Of a stretch of 64,000 bases of DNA, positions 1 to 13,276 are shown piece after piece (position 1 is the first letter of the stretch; each line of letters begins with the position of its first letter). Below the pieces are notes generated by a model, which saw nothing but the letters and a program-made list of their open reading frames with translations, was not told the origin of the DNA and did not search any database. A program made the translations under genes and the position numbers. Origin of the DNA: Augochlora pura (lineage: Eukaryota; Arthropoda; Insecta; Hymenoptera; Halictidae); contig NC_135781.1 in assembly GCF_028453695.1 (NCBI RefSeq), forward strand, positions 6,708,779 to 6,772,778, given 5' to 3'.

Positions 1-124
1 TAATCATCCATTTTAGAGACAGATGTAAGAGATTAGTTTTTTTTTTAAATCATTTTATTTTAGTAACTGGTTCTTTCTTCACATGGTTTTAGTTTAAGAA
101 ATCTATTATTTCCTTTGTTTTTAG

Positions 125-230
125 TCACGTTGCAAGATCACGCAGTTTCCATGGTTCATCAGGAGTTGGGGTTAGCGATTGGAGTGATGAAGAATTGGCT
201 ATATCTGCAGATGAAACAACCGTTTATTGA
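125..230 (+). CDS. Last coding exon of an unidentified upstream gene (partial)
   Basis: A pyrimidine-rich tract ending in TTTAG at 121-124 is a good 3' splice site. One of the three following frames (codons from 126) reads 34 residues and ends with SDWSDEELAISADETTVY and a TGA at 228-230. It is serine-rich and acidic and reads like a natural C-terminus. A second frame stays open longer, to 399, but its composition (Cys, Asn, Ile and Lys rich in AT-rich DNA) is that of untranslated sequence. I do not recognise the protein, and the rest of the gene lies left of the window. The final residues TTVY could act as a C-terminal binding motif, but that is speculation. The frame is chosen by composition only, so confidence is moderate. 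Confidence 0.5.
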
Positions 231-2530
231 AAGTTGCAACACTAATCGGATGTTCTGCATAAATTCGGTTAAAATCAGAAGTACAGCTGTGGTAGTCGAT
301 GTATATAAAATATGTAAGAGAATCCGTTCTTACCAGAATTGCTCTATAAATAGTTCTATAAATTTAAAATTACATATATCAAACAGTGAAGAATGTTAAA
401 AGATCTTTTCTATATTAAAAGATTCTATTTTTTGCAACTTTTAACATTAAGAAACTATAGATCTATATGGCTATCAGTACTGCTCTAAGTTAAAGTATCA
501 CTATTTAATGAAATTGATGCATAACTTTATGTCATTAATGATTCAATACTCTTATATTTCAGTTTTGCTTCTATCAGAGTTTAAACAGTGATTTCTTATA
601 TAAAAATATGTGAAGTTCAGTATCGAGTGTTGAATGATTAGAAAACGAATATGCCAGAATCTCTTGAAGTTTGTGGTAATGAAAATATAGTTCCAATCTT
701 AGGGCCTATGAATAACGAATGCTAATATACAAGAGTCGTGTGTGTTATATTGGTTTAATTGTGATTGGACCAATCATATAGAAATATAAAAACATTAACA
801 TCTTCAGCATTCTGGATTCTACTATAACAATTTATTTGTGTTTAAAATTAGCATGTTCACTCCGCTGTAGGAATTTCTGAACATACTATTTTGGAGTATT
901 TTCGCTCTCTAGCTCAGTTTAATCAAAACTCATAATCTCGTAAACGGATACATGATGATAATGATATAAAACAATGATTTATGTTTACAGAAAGAATAGA
1001 GAACTATTACTTTTGATTAAATTAGGAAAATGTTTCTTGAACTCGTGTATAAGCTATCTACATTGCAGTGTTATTTTTAGATAAATACATAAAAATCAAT
1101 GCTACTTGCTCCTGAAATGTGCAATGAACATCATTGTAATTACTTTTCTCATCCAATAATTTAATAATTAATGTGATCATAATATGCTTTAAGATAGTAG
1201 TATATATTGAAGTATTATATTTAATTATTGACCAATTTAACTGTACATCTTTTTGTTTATTACGAATTCTGTAAATATTAGGAACCTTTGAATTAAATAT
1301 AACAGAAAAATTGGAATCTATCTTGCATACTCGCTTAATCAAATTAATGCGATTTATGCAGTTAGATTGATTTAAATAATCTAGAAACGATATAATGCGC
1401 CGATATGTATAATTATAACATTTCTTATAAAATATTAACCAACTCTTGTTTAAACGTTCACACTGTCTGGTTGTGCTGCTTGTTGCTCTATTACAAATTT
1501 ATCAATTACAACAAATCAAAGAAATTAGTTTTGTTGCGTTTGTCATGCATTATATCTTGTCCACTGCATAATATTTAATATATTGATCCTATTTTTCATA
1601 AATTCGTTAAGCATAAAATATTGCATATCATTTTATGAAATCTTATGCAGAGAAAAATATCATATCGTATAACACCTATAAAGAAAAAAAGAAGTTATTA
1701 ATCATGAAAAATATAATGTTACACTTTATTTAAGGTTTTGAAGAAGACTATTAAAAAAGGATTGTATGTTTTGCACACTATTATTATGATTAATGGTATT
1801 GTCAAAATGCACTTTGATTGCTGTATGATTTGTTTTAATAACTCAAGAAGGTGCTCATTACACGTTTGTTTATTTTAGTTCTCCACATCCCACCTTTCCA
1901 ATTTAAACTATACAATTCGTGATGTAAATATAACTTCTTCATACAAATACTATTTACTAGTTAATTAGTTATAATTTAATTTGTACTACGTACGAATTAT
2001 CTTCCGAGAATGGTGCAAAATAAGTTTTACGTTATAGAACATTATGTTTATAATGTATACAGATTTCTAATGTCATGTTAAAAATGTCAAGAAGTATGTG
2101 TAATATTGTTGCATCTTGTTTTGATGTAAGTGTTCATTTTACGCTCTTCCTTCGAATCAAAGAGGGCTTCCACTGTGAAGGTCACTGTGATTATAAAATC
2201 GCTAGTACATTATTTCTTATATATGCGGAGCGTATAAAAATGACGATCTTCTTAATAGTTGCAAAAGCGAGAATCGTAATATTGTATGCTTGTCATCAAT
2301 TGTTGATGCATGGCATCTTGATTTCTTCAATTTAATATCATATTAGGGTAATGAAAGAAAAACGATTTTATTACATTTATTATTTTTCTAATATTAGAGG
2401 CTGTAGAAATAAATTATAAATTTCGGGTATTAACGAATTAACATATAATTATAGAGTTTGTAAAATTAAATTGATTTATACTTCACTTATTTTTTTGTAG
2501 ACTAGTCAATAAAAATTTGTATAAATATTT
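231..2530 (+). other. Probable long 3' untranslated region of the upstream gene
   Basis: This AT-rich stretch has no convincing coding sequence on either strand. Candidate polyadenylation signals AATAAA occur at 2408-2413 and 2508-2513, which would give a 3' UTR of about 2.2-2.3 kb. That extent is inferred; an earlier polyadenylation site is possible. Confidence 0.45.
2508..2513 (+). terminator. Candidate polyadenylation signal AATAAA
   Basis: A canonical hexamer at the right edge of the AT-rich 3' region, with another at 2408. Either could end the upstream transcript; AATAAA is common by chance in such DNA. Confidence 0.35.
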
Positions 2531-3270
2531 GTAATCGAATTATTGCATTATAATTCTCTCTTTTGCAATGGCAATATATACATACATATATATGCGTATA
2601 TACTACACATTTGTATACAGTACATCATTTATAGACATACATATATATAGCTACATATTATAAAGTTTGTATGTTATTTGGTTCATTTCCTAAATATTTG
2701 ATGATTTAATTCTTACTATACTTCCTAAAAATTTTATTAGCTTGTTTATTATATATGATTTTTAAAATAGGTTGGAATGTAAACACCTTTATAAATATGT
2801 TCATTCAGTCTGTAAGAAACGCAGTATATTTTTATATCTGTAATGCTTAGCGATAAATATAAGTTCGAGCCTATCTTTAGTAATATTGTATAAGAATTTT
2901 TAGAATGTGCATGATTCATTTTGGTTGTTCTATACATACATGCTGCCTACGATATAAAAAATAGTAATTGATATCTTCAAAATACGTTATAAAACAACTT
3001 GAGAAGTTTAATAATGATACAATAATAAATAAGAGACAGACAATGTATGTGTTCTTTCCGTGAAAATGAAAGAAGTATTGCTTTATTTATTCCTCGCAAA
3101 ATTAGTGATTAACGCTTTATCTACTATCAATAGTCTACGAACAGGTTTGTCTTATCTAAATGACAATAAGCACGTAAAGTATTAACATTAATATTTACAT
3201 TATTTAAGGAACATACATATACTTTTTACATACAATTCAATTCAAAAGGACGAGTCGACGCAGCCACGTT
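2531..3270. other. AT-rich intergenic DNA
   Basis: No gene is seen. The stretch 2572-2655 is an imperfect TA/CATA simple repeat (ATATATAC and ACATACATATAT runs). The rest is AT-rich sequence between the upstream gene and the Nol6 promoter. Confidence 0.6.
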
Positions 3271-3274
3271 TGGA

Positions 3275-3294
3275 GCATGCGCAAAAGATGGCGG
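3275..3294 (+). promoter_or_regulatory. NRF1-like plus YY1-like core promoter motifs of Nol6
   Basis: GCATGCGCA (3275-3283) matches the core of the NRF1/Ewg site, and AAGATGGCGG (3285-3294) matches the extended YY1 motif. Both are known from promoters of housekeeping and ribosome-biogenesis genes, where the YY1 motif tends to lie just downstream of the start of transcription. They lie about 140 bp upstream of the Nol6 ATG in a locally GC-rich patch inside AT-rich DNA. Function is inferred from motif and position. Confidence 0.55.
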
Positions 3295-3365
3295 TCTTGG
3301 ATCAACGCATATTCGAAAACAAGCACGTGAGAGCACAGCATGTTAATCTTTGGCGACTTGTTTAA
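3288..3365 (+). other. Short upstream ORF in the Nol6 leader
   Basis: The ATG inside the YY1-like motif opens a 25-codon frame ending in TAA at 3363-3365, 64 bp before the Nol6 ATG. If transcription starts upstream of it, it could dampen translation. If transcription starts within or after the motif, it is not in the mRNA. Confidence 0.3.
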
Positions 3366-3429
3366 ACTTTATTTTCACTGACGTGTTAAAGTATTTGTAT
3401 TAAAGTGGTCAAGGAATTAAAAGATAAAG

Positions 3430-6400
3430 ATGAAAGGATCCTATAAGGTATACCAATTTTAATCAAATTCTATAAGTCCGTTTAATTAAATACTATATAA
3501 CCTTAAATCATATGATTGTCATATAAACAATGTATTTTAGCCAAATATTAGTGCTATGATGAATGATTCTAATGGTTCAGAAATTGAAAGTGACAACTAT
3601 TCTAATGATGAAATCGATAAAATTGACGAATATGATTATGAAGCACCAGAAGATGAAGAAGACAAAGTACAAGAGGATGGCATGCTAGATGATACACGTA
3701 CAACATCTGTTAAGAAAAGGAAGAAAGTTACTGATGATGTTACAGACGTTATTCCAGGAAAGAAAAAGAAATTACGCAATGAACTTTATAAACAACCAAC
3801 AGTTGAGGAATTAAATCAACTTAGAGAAACAGAAAACTTATTTCATTCTAATTTATTCAGATTGCAAATAGAGGAAATGTTAAATGAAGTTAGAATTAAA
3901 GACAAGTACAAACGTCTGTTCGAGGCTTGGTTCAAGCAATTTGAAAAGACTATAAATTCAATAAAAGAAACAGAGGAATATGAGGTATATATATTGATTT
4001 AGTTAAAACGTTAAGGGTTTATACTACTGTAATAGAGAGTACAGATTTTTAAATTTTTAATAATTTTATAGTAGTCTGATCCCTTAATTAATAGAATAAT
4101 ATACCATATTTTACAGTTTTATAACAGCTTTCAGATAAAACATTAGAAAAAGAATTGAAAGTTTACATTCCTAAACCCAATGTTCCAAGCAAAACAAAAG
4201 CACTATTTAAATTTTTGAAGCCGTCCAAAATAGCTGTGATCGGGTCTTATGCATATAATGCTATAGTTGGTCCAAATATTACTGTAGATGTAATGATTGA
4301 AATGCCTGCAAAAATGTTCAGAAAACTGGACTATCAAAACTACAGATATATAAAAAAGAAAGCAATATATCTGGCATACATAGCAAACAATATCACTGAT
4401 GATATTGCTGAAGAGAAGAAGTTTGTTGGAGACAATCTAAGACCAATCTTGAAGATTGTACCTATTGGAAAACTAGGTACAAAAATTAATGTACTAGTGC
4501 ATATAACAGCCCAAGAAGAGAGTTTCAAATTAAATAGATTTCAAGCAGAAAAAAATAGCATCAGACCTACATGGTTCTTCTCAAATAAATCAAATGGTAT
4601 ACTGCAAAACAATTTTTCGTTTGTAACTCGTTGTTTTTATAGTATTTATAAAAACGATTATGTTTGCAGGATGTTTATCACCAACACCGCATTACAATTC
4701 TATATGTCTTCGTGACTTAGTAACCTCAAGAACAAACTCAAAAAATGAAAATATAATCAAAGAATATCCAAATGTGAGAGATGGTATTATGTTATTAAAA
4801 ATATGGCTAACACAACGTGAATTGACAAAAGGTTACGAGGGTTTCAGTGGACACATTATTACAATGTTTGTTCTGTATTTATTATCTATTCAGAAATTAA
4901 ATACTTTTATGAGTAGCTATCAAATAGTCAGGAACGTGTGGCATCAGTTAGGTAAAATATTTTATAGCTAAACACTAAACAAGTGGATGTAAGATATATA
5001 TTAATGGTAATGTTGTCTAATTTATTAGTTCTAGTCAGTTGGCATGAAAGTGGAATAACAATGAATCAGGACAAAGATAGTAAAGATAGAGTCTCAATTT
5101 ATAAAAATTATTACGACTGTGTCTTCCTGGATAGTACCGGTTATTACAACATTGCATCATATTTATCCAAAAACACTTTTTTTTGGGTTCAAAGAGAAGC
5201 AGAACTCTGCTTGAATCACTTGGATAGTGCACATGCGGATAGTTTCCAGTCACTTTTCATGAGAAAAGTGCCATTTTACAAAGCATTTGATCATGTTATA
5301 TGGTAATAATCAACAACCAAACTTATTTAAATTGCAACAATCATTATCATATTATAATATTAATTAAATGTTCAGTCTCAGGAATATTGAAAGAAAAGAA
5401 GTATTTCAAATTATAAATTTGTTGCCAAGTAGCAACGACAAATTGGATTACGGACCTAATTATCGTAGTCAAGCATTAAAAATCATTTATAATGTGTTAA
5501 AACAAGGATTGACCAATAGGGTACAGTACATTTGTGTGTTACCAATAGACTTTACAGAATGGGAATGTACACAAAAATGGCCAAATTACGTTGAAGAAAT
5601 TTTTATTGGACTGGAACTGAACCCAGAGTTTTGTTTCAATGTAGTGGATAAAGGGCCTGAGGCTAATTTACCCGAAGTGAGAGAATACATCGAATTGGAC
5701 AATAATCTGTATCAAATATAGTTTGATTAACTGTCTCATATATTTTAGGCAGCAGAATTCAGAAAATTCTGGGGAACAAGCTCGGAATTACGTCGATTTA
5801 AAGATGGATCTATCCAAGAAGCAGTAGTTTGGACAAACGGCAAATCCCTATCACAAAAGAGAATAATATGTAAGAGAATTACAATTTTTTTACTGACAAA
5901 AAAGTTTCATCTCAAGAAAGAACAGTTTACGTACATTGCCCACGAAATGGAAGAGTTCTTAAAATTGCAAAAGGTGATTACAATCATTCATATAGCTTAC
6001 ATGTTTGTATTAATAGAAAATTATTTAATAAAAATTAGGTCAGACTAACGCATTTCGTGTATGGTACCGGTGAAGGAGCTACATTGAAAGTGATAAACGC
6101 ATTCAATAGCCTTGAGAAACAATTAATGGATTTAACTGATATTCCTTTATCAATCCATGGAGTTCAAGGAGCCAGTGCAGTTTTTCGATATGCAGATGTT
6201 TTTCCGCCGATCGCAACAGTTCATAAACCTAAGAATAAGCTAAGTAAGAAAAATAAAAATTGTTTTGTACTGTCAAAAAATATGACTACAGCTCCCAAAT
6301 ACGTTACTCCGCTCGACGTGTGTCTGCAATTATCTCTGAGTGGAAAGTGGCCAGACGAATTGGAAGCTTTCAGAAAAACGAAGGCTGCTTTTTACATACA

Positions 6401-7839
6401 AGTTGCAGAATGTCTTAGAAATCAGCATTCGTTAGTAGTAAATACAAACTACTCGCATGTCGATGTGTACAAGGTATCTTCCCTTAATTATTTATGATAT
6501 AATTTTTAAATAATGCTACTAAAATATGCTGATGTGTTCCTAGGAAGGATTTGTCTTCCGTTTGAGGATAGCGCACCAAAAGGAAATTAGTTGTGTCAAG
6601 CAACAAATAACTGAAGATGGAATTAAACAGTACATCGATAACGATGAATCAATCGAGTTAGAAAGTAAATTATTTGAACTACCGAAGTTAACTAGTGCTT
6701 TACACGGGTAAGGTTAAATTAATTATCACAAAAATTGAAGTTCTTTACAAAACTAAAAGTAAATTTCATTTACATGGCAGATTACATGTTCAGCAACCTT
6801 CATTTGGGACGGCTTGTTGTATAACTAAACGGTGGCTTTCTGCTCAATTATTGGATGATTTCCACATACCAGATGTTGTGATTGAGTTACTGGTAGCTTC
6901 AATGTATTTAACATCAGCTCCGTACAGACCTCCTCAATTGCCTCAGGTAGCATTCCTAAGGATGTTAGAGATTTTTGCCAGAGGACATTGGAACACAGAT
7001 CCTGTAATTGTTAACTTCAACAATGAAATGACCAGTGAGTAAGAATAGTAGTATTAGTTCATTGTTGTGCTTACTGTTTTTAATGTACTATGAATAATTG
7101 TAGAAGAAGAAATTGTAGCTGTGGAAACTCTATTTAGCTCATCTCGTAAATCCTTACCGCCTTTATTTATATCTACTCCCTACGACCAGAAAAGATCACT
7201 ATGGACTAAAAAGGCACCGACCATTCTGGTTTTAAATCGTATCACTGCTTTAGCAAGGCAATCTTTAAAATTATTTGAAGATCAACTTTGTAAAGAAGTT
7301 TTCCTAGATGTGAAGCCTTTATTTAGGCCAGCACTCACAGAATATGACTGTTTGATACACTTGAAGCCAGATATGGTTCCCAGAATAAGGCAAGCAATTG
7401 ATATTATCGAGGAGTATCCTGTCTTCGATTTGCATCCTTATAAGGAACATTCTGCGCAAAAGATACCGATTGTAAACTTTGATCCTGTACAGCTTTTCTT
7501 GAAGGATTTAAGGGTAAGCATAAATTTTAATTATGTGCAATATATGCTAATATCCCTGCAGTTCATTATCTAAATAAAAATTTTTTTCACTAGAACGGAT
7601 ATGATGAATTTGCATTATTCTTTCATGATACTTATGGCGGTACAGTAATAGGAGTATTATTCAAACCGCCTGCTTTAGAAAGTAAAGACTTTAAAGTAAC
7701 AAATATTAATTGCCGCAAACTCAACGACGACGATCAACTGCTTTTAAATGTTTCGGCAATGATTCAAGACTTTTATATTCTTGGGAAAGATTTGATAAAA
7801 TCCATCGATGTGCAATCGAAAAGACTTTCCTTAACATGA
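3430..7839 (+). CDS. Nol6: Nucleolar protein 6 (Nol6/Nrap), complete, 12 coding exons
   Basis: Nol6 is the metazoan counterpart of yeast Utp22, a nucleolar SSU-processome component that works with Rrp7 in early 18S pre-rRNA processing. Exons by eye: 3430-3447, 3541-3984, 4128-4596, 4670-4951, 5029-5302, 5376-5676, 5749-5973, 6039-6473, 6544-6707, 6781-7034, 7104-7513, 7594-7839. All junctions are GT/AG and all phases agree, giving about 1173 residues (human about 1146). The start codon follows an in-frame stop at 3418. The N-terminus is acidic with basic patches (KKRKK and KKKKK) that fit nuclear targeting. Family hallmarks include RETENLFHSNLFRLQIEEM (residues about 96-114), TPHYNS, GFSGH, AAEFRKFWGTSSELRRFKDG after residue 596, and FNNEMT near residue 955. 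The family's duplicated nucleotidyltransferase-like folds cover the rest. The acceptor of exon 6 could also be 5382, six bases downstream and in frame; 5376 fits the family better. Introns are 65-143 bp. Confidence 0.96.
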
Positions 7840-8243
7840 TGATTTTCCCGACAAATCTTAGCTTTCACTTTATATTAATATAATTGAATTGTAATATAAA
7901 TACCTATTCGAAAACTGATATTTGTATTGTACAAAGACCAATATTATTTGACGTGTATATGACGTAATAAATTTTTGTACATTATCTATTTCTAAATTTA
8001 TTTTATAAAATTTTATGTTATTTTTACGTCTTCAAGCTATATGTAAACAGAACTTCTTAACATGTAAACCATACCATAAAGATAGTCAATATATTTAGTT
8101 TAATAAATATACAGGATGTGTATACATTATAAAATATTTTTTAATATGCTATTTCACTGCCTCGTAAATCATTTTTATAAAAAATATATAAAACTGTAAT
8201 TTGCACATCTGCTATTTTCTATTGTTAATACATGTAATTGATA
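7840..8243. other. Shared convergent 3' end region of Nol6 and CEP120
   Basis: Only 404 bp separate the two stop codons. The plus strand has AATAAA at 7966-7971. The minus strand has AATAAA at 7997-8002 (seen as TTTATT). Used as such, the two 3' UTRs would come within a few bases of each other or overlap slightly. Confidence 0.6.
7966..7971 (+). terminator. Polyadenylation signal of Nol6
   Basis: AATAAA lies 127 bp after the TGA and is followed by T-rich sequence. It is the first canonical hexamer after the stop codon. Confidence 0.6.
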
Positions 8244-11200
8244 TCACTTCATCATTAAGGATCTTATCTCATTATTTAATTTCACAATAACTGCATCCTC
8301 GTGTGTATAACTGTTAGTTTTTAAAAGAAAGTTACGTTCTTCGATTAGGGCTTGCAATCGTTCCTGATTTTCTTCTGACTTTTTTAAAATATGTTTACTT
8401 TCATTTTGGTTTATTTTTGGACCTACAATGGTAGGTGTGTAGACTTGGCAATATGCATCGTTTTCCAAGAAGGATGATTTCTTTTTAATCACATCAATTT
8501 CCTTTTGAATTTCATTCAATATAGTTTGATCATCAGTCAAAGCAGTAGAATCCGTGTGCAATATGTCTTCTAAACTGTTTAAAAAAGATAATAAGTATAA
8601 TTTTGTAGCTATCTTCTATACCTGGTAATACGTACTTTATGTTTTCCAATTCTTCTTTACTATTTTTTATTTGAACTTTTATGGCTTGTTGATATTCTTT
8701 TTTCATTCTATGTATTTCACGAACTGCTGCTGCATATTTTTCTTTAAAGAATAATTTACTTTCTTGCGTTGTTTGTAACTTCTCTTCAAGCCCCTTTAAT
8801 TCTTGCAACAAAGTTGCTGTTTGATCCTGAGTTAGAGATCCTTTCTGATAAGTTTCTAATTCTTCTGCCTGCTTTGCAAGGAGTGACTGCAACTTTCCAT
8901 TATCTGTACTCAATTGATCAACTTGCGTTTCTAAGATAGTTTTCTTCTTTTCAAGTGCAGTGACCTAAGATTTAATCAAACCGTACAATTTTTACTAACT
9001 AAGTTCCCTTGAATAACTGACCTTTGCCATATGTTCTTCTTGCATCGAATGGTATGATTCTCTAAGTTCTCGCAATTTCGTTTCGTATGACCACTGCAGT
9101 TCCTCGTTTGCTTTAATTAATCTTGCTTCCTTTTCAAGACTCTTTAGTCTCCGCGATCTTAAGTCTTCTGTAGCGTTGTTCAAACTATTTGCTAACATTT
9201 TACATTGTTCAACACTACATGCAAGTTTCCCTTCTAAACTTTCTCTATGCTTTTGCCATTCTTGACTTAATAAATTTAAATGACGATCCTCTTTCCTTTT
9301 CAACTAAATTACAAACACTTCTCTTATAATATATACTCTTTGCAAATGTACTTACACTGAGACTATATTTTACCTCAACTTTAAATATTTCTTTTTGTCG
9401 TTCTTTCCACGTTTCCAACTCGTCAACTATTTTGTATGCTAAACTATCATCTAAAATCGGCGGTCCTAAGTTTTCATCTGAATTAAATAGATTGAAGAAT
9501 AAGAAATAATTCAGATTTATGCTATGTTCTAATTCAATTGTATTTTAACTTACTAGGTGTTTTCTTTTTAAGCTTATAATATGGACCATGATCCTCCAAT
9601 GTCATGGTAACATACAAGTTGCCAACAATAGTCTGTTCAGTGTCATACAATGGTATTTCACATTGGCACTCAAACTGTAAAATGTATGCATAATTTCAGT
9701 CTTTATCTGAATGCATTTATAATATATTATCCTAATCTCATGCATTACCTTATTTTGATGAAACAGTTGTTTTACATCAATTGCACATTGAAACATACAA
9801 GTTTTAGAAGTCTCGTCTGTTTTATATATACTGATTTTCGGAGGAAACGTCAGCAGTAAATGTTTAATTTCATCAGTTGCTGATATAAAATGCAATTTGC
9901 ATCTTGTATCTTGCAACTTTATTTTTTCTCCTAATACAAGTGGAACATTTGGATGAAAAGTAGATGTGACCTCAGTCTTTGGATGGTGAAACCTTCATTA
10001 TTAATATGTTTTATTAAATTAAATAAAAAAACTGATTGTTTATCTTTACTGCAAAATACATACCGAATTTCAATATTTGGTACAGTTAGTTTTGAAGACA
10101 TTGCTTTAATTGCTATCAATAAGATATTTAAACAATAACAATGATATGCTTCTACACTTTTGGAGCAACCATCAAGGCTACAGTGACATGGTAGTATGTC
10201 AAGTGATTGAGAATATACAGGTTTAATTGGTTGATTTCTTATGTGTTGATAGCTTGAAGTGTGATTATTAAGCATATTGCCTCTATTTGGAAAATTGAAA
10301 ATTTGAAGTCCAGTGGTACATTTTCCAAAATCACCAGCAGGATTTCTATGGCAGTCTATTTCACTGTGGTTCTGAAAATCATTGATATAAGTGTCTTTGA
10401 CTCAGAATATTATGTCTACTACCTTAATTTCCAAAAAGTTGCTGTGCAATTTATTACAGAAAAACTTACTATTTGCTGTAAATCTTTTATTTGTTCTTTA
10501 ACATGATTAACAGAGGCTTTATCACTGAATATTGTACTTGGAGAATTCATTATTACCTCCGTTTTACCTCCTATATATTGCAATTTTAATTGTACATCAA
10601 GATATGAATTATTACATTCTACTTCAACATTATCACTTTGATCTCTTCTGTGCAAATGATAACGATCATTTAAAAAGGCACTATTGTTTTCAGAAGTTTT
10701 AAGGAACTTCTCAATATTGTCATTAGAAACTGATGTTTGCATATTAACTTCTGATTCTGCTATTATGTTATTTTTATATTTCAAATAGATAATTAAAAGT
10801 GGTTTTACTTGTAAGTATGATCTCAAAACTTTTAATGAGGTCCTTATCCTTATCACAATTTTTTCATTGAGAGCCCATAATTCTCCATATTCTTTCTTAG
10901 ACTGATTGAAACATATATCATTCTCTAATATTTTGCACCAAAAATCTAAATTATTTTTTAAGTCTGAATAATATTTGGTTGGTAATAATAAATCTATATT
11001 AGTTGCAGATATGACTGTGACATTGATTAAAAATAGTTCATGACAAGTATCTAAGGGACCCAACTGTATAAGACGCTCATCATCCAATAAAATTGGAGTT
11101 ACTTTATTATCTTGAATTGTTACTTGTTCACATTGTTTTGAATTCTTCAGAATAAAAAATAATCATATTATCAAAATGTGCTGAATGCATAAAATATTAC

Positions 11201-12016
11201 AATTATGGTATAAATAATGGAGTAGTTACCTCTACATGAGAGTTTAATAATGCAGAGTCTTGATCATGAATACTTAAACCAAGAAATAACTCTGGTTTAT
11301 CCATTTTCAGATTACTTTTCAATCCTAGTAGTTTGTGCCAACTAGTTTTCACATTAATATCTTCATTTTTAGGAAATACTTGTGCAGATCGTAGACTTAG
11401 CAGGATGTATCCCAACTTTTCTTTGCTGTCATTACTTTTAACAGCAAAACATTCTAATTTTAATGGGACTTGTCCTGATCTCATTCTATAGAATTAATAA
11501 ACAATTTCTTAGCAACTATCCCAAACATATTTTACTTCCTCATAGTACATACTTTCGCAATCTACTTTTTTCTACTTCCCAAACCAAATCATGATCATAT
11601 TGAGGATTAGGACTCGGGTCAATAGCTTCAGTTTCTAACAAATGTCCATCTAAAGTTGCAGTCACCGATGTTGGTAATAAAATTTGCTCAAAACCTCTAC
11701 CTATGAATGTGAATAAAATTTCAGTGCTTTTAGTTTTTATGTACAAATATATTTAAAACTTGTAATAATGAAGCTTTGTATTAACATAACAGACACGGAA
11801 AATATAGGGACTTCTATAATATTACATGAATATTAAAAAATATACTCATATAATTTCAAGTTTTATTCACTCTATACATTCTTACAAGTAATTCGTATTT
11901 GTTTGAAATTACAACAGAATAAGACAATCGTTGCAAAAGGTTAATACACTATGATATGATTTACCTTCTTTTATGTTCAATACGATTCGTACATCAGAAC
12001 ACGTTAACTCTTCCAT
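8244..12016 (-). CDS. Cep120: Centrosomal protein of 120 kDa (CEP120), complete, 11 coding exons
   Basis: CEP120 is a centriolar protein that promotes procentriole elongation together with CPAP/Sas-4 family partners. Exons in reading order: 12016-11965, 11700-11553, 11485-11230, 11144-10470, 10371-10064, 9992-9749, 9674-9554, 9477-9374, 9303-9022, 8964-8636, 8574-8244. Phases agree throughout and give about 949 residues (human about 986). Exons 1-3 (residues 1-152) form the N-terminal C2 domain, with TATLDGH, NPQYDHDLVWEVE and KLGYILLSLRSAQ at the positions of the human domain. Exons 4-7 (to about 601) cover the middle C2-like/DUF3668 region and end with YVTMTLEDHGPYYK. Exons 8-11 are a charged coiled coil that ends with LIEERNFLLKTNSYTHEDA, the conserved C-terminus. 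The acceptors of exons 4 and 6 are AAG with weak pyrimidine tracts and are the least certain limits. Introns are 57-98 bp except the first (264 bp). Confidence 0.94.
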
Positions 12017-13263
12017 GGCACTGTAATATCATACACAAAAATAATAAAAATAATATTTGGAAATGTGTAAGGTACATCCAAGAAATCGGTAAAATTCAAA
12101 TCGGTTTCCATGGAAACACGGACGTACCACGACACAACATTCTATTTTAATACATAATATTTCAATTCAATTAAATACATATGTATTTAGAACTTCTGCG
12201 AATAGAAAATCCCATCAAAAATACCAGATTAAAAAAATTAATTCCATGTTTGAAGTTCGTGTGTTCCATTTGATTTGAAAATTCAAAATCAACGCCATAT
12301 TTATTGTCATTGAGTAGATGCTGATAAATAGATATGTAATTAGCCAGAGATAAGGGCTTGATGACAATCATTTACATCTTCTGAAAGCGTTATCACTTCT
12401 TTATCTGAACAAGATTATAATTAACTTACATCGTTGAAGTATAACACGCGTTTTGTTATTTAAAAATGGGAGACGTGCTGTTATTTGTGGTTGTTAAAAA
12501 CGGGGAACGCAGAATATGTCATTAGCGAAATTTCTGTCGAAGTTTGACTTTCATTTCTCATTATCGGATAGCCTTGACTCTTACGTGTATACAGCGTTGC
12601 TGTTTCTTTAAATTTATATTTTTATTCCTTTCCCTGCGTTATTGGATGAAAAAGGAAGGTGAGAGTATGTGCGAGAAGCTTAAAACATTGGAAAGCGCGG
12701 TAATATTTTAAATGTAATACATTAGAAAACAATGTTGAATGAACATACAGAATTTCAAGTGAATATTATTTAAAAATAGTTTCTAACGTGTTATATATTA
12801 GCCATTAGAGTACTTTTCAAGAAAAAGTACTAGGATAATTTACAAGAAAATTAGTTGTAAACGAGATGTGGATTTCTAAAACTTACCGCGAGAGAGCAGC
12901 ATTTGCACTCATCATTACCGATGACTACATTTTCCGAAAATTTTGTATTCTTAATGAGAATTGAACATTTTGTAAACTTCATTTTAGGAACCGCCTGATA
13001 TGAACTTGATTCATTATTTAATTAAAAACGGGGAATGACTCAATTATATTTATATTTCAATTTACTGATAAATAGACATGCTTTCAGTCATAAATGCTCC
13101 TATCTTATACGGTACGTATATGTATGTATACATACCTCTCATTCGCCACTGTTTTTTCATTAATAACTCGTTAACAAAGCCGCGGATTGCATTTCAGCAA
13201 AGGAAAAGGTTACTTGAAATGGCCTCAGGAACCTCTCATTTCCCGGAGTATGTATAATTTTGG

Positions 13264-13276
13264 TACACCCTGTATA
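13264..13276. repeat. TACACCCTGTATA motif, possible transposon-end relic
   Basis: TACACCCTGTATA resembles the TACAGGGTGT-type ends common to several dispersed insect repeats. Only this short piece is seen and no partner end was found nearby. Confidence 0.2.

Noticed and set aside
115..399. The longer plus-strand frame across the first exon
   Set aside because: It has the composition of AT-rich untranslated DNA and no protein-like features. The shorter frame ending at 230 reads better after the splice acceptor.
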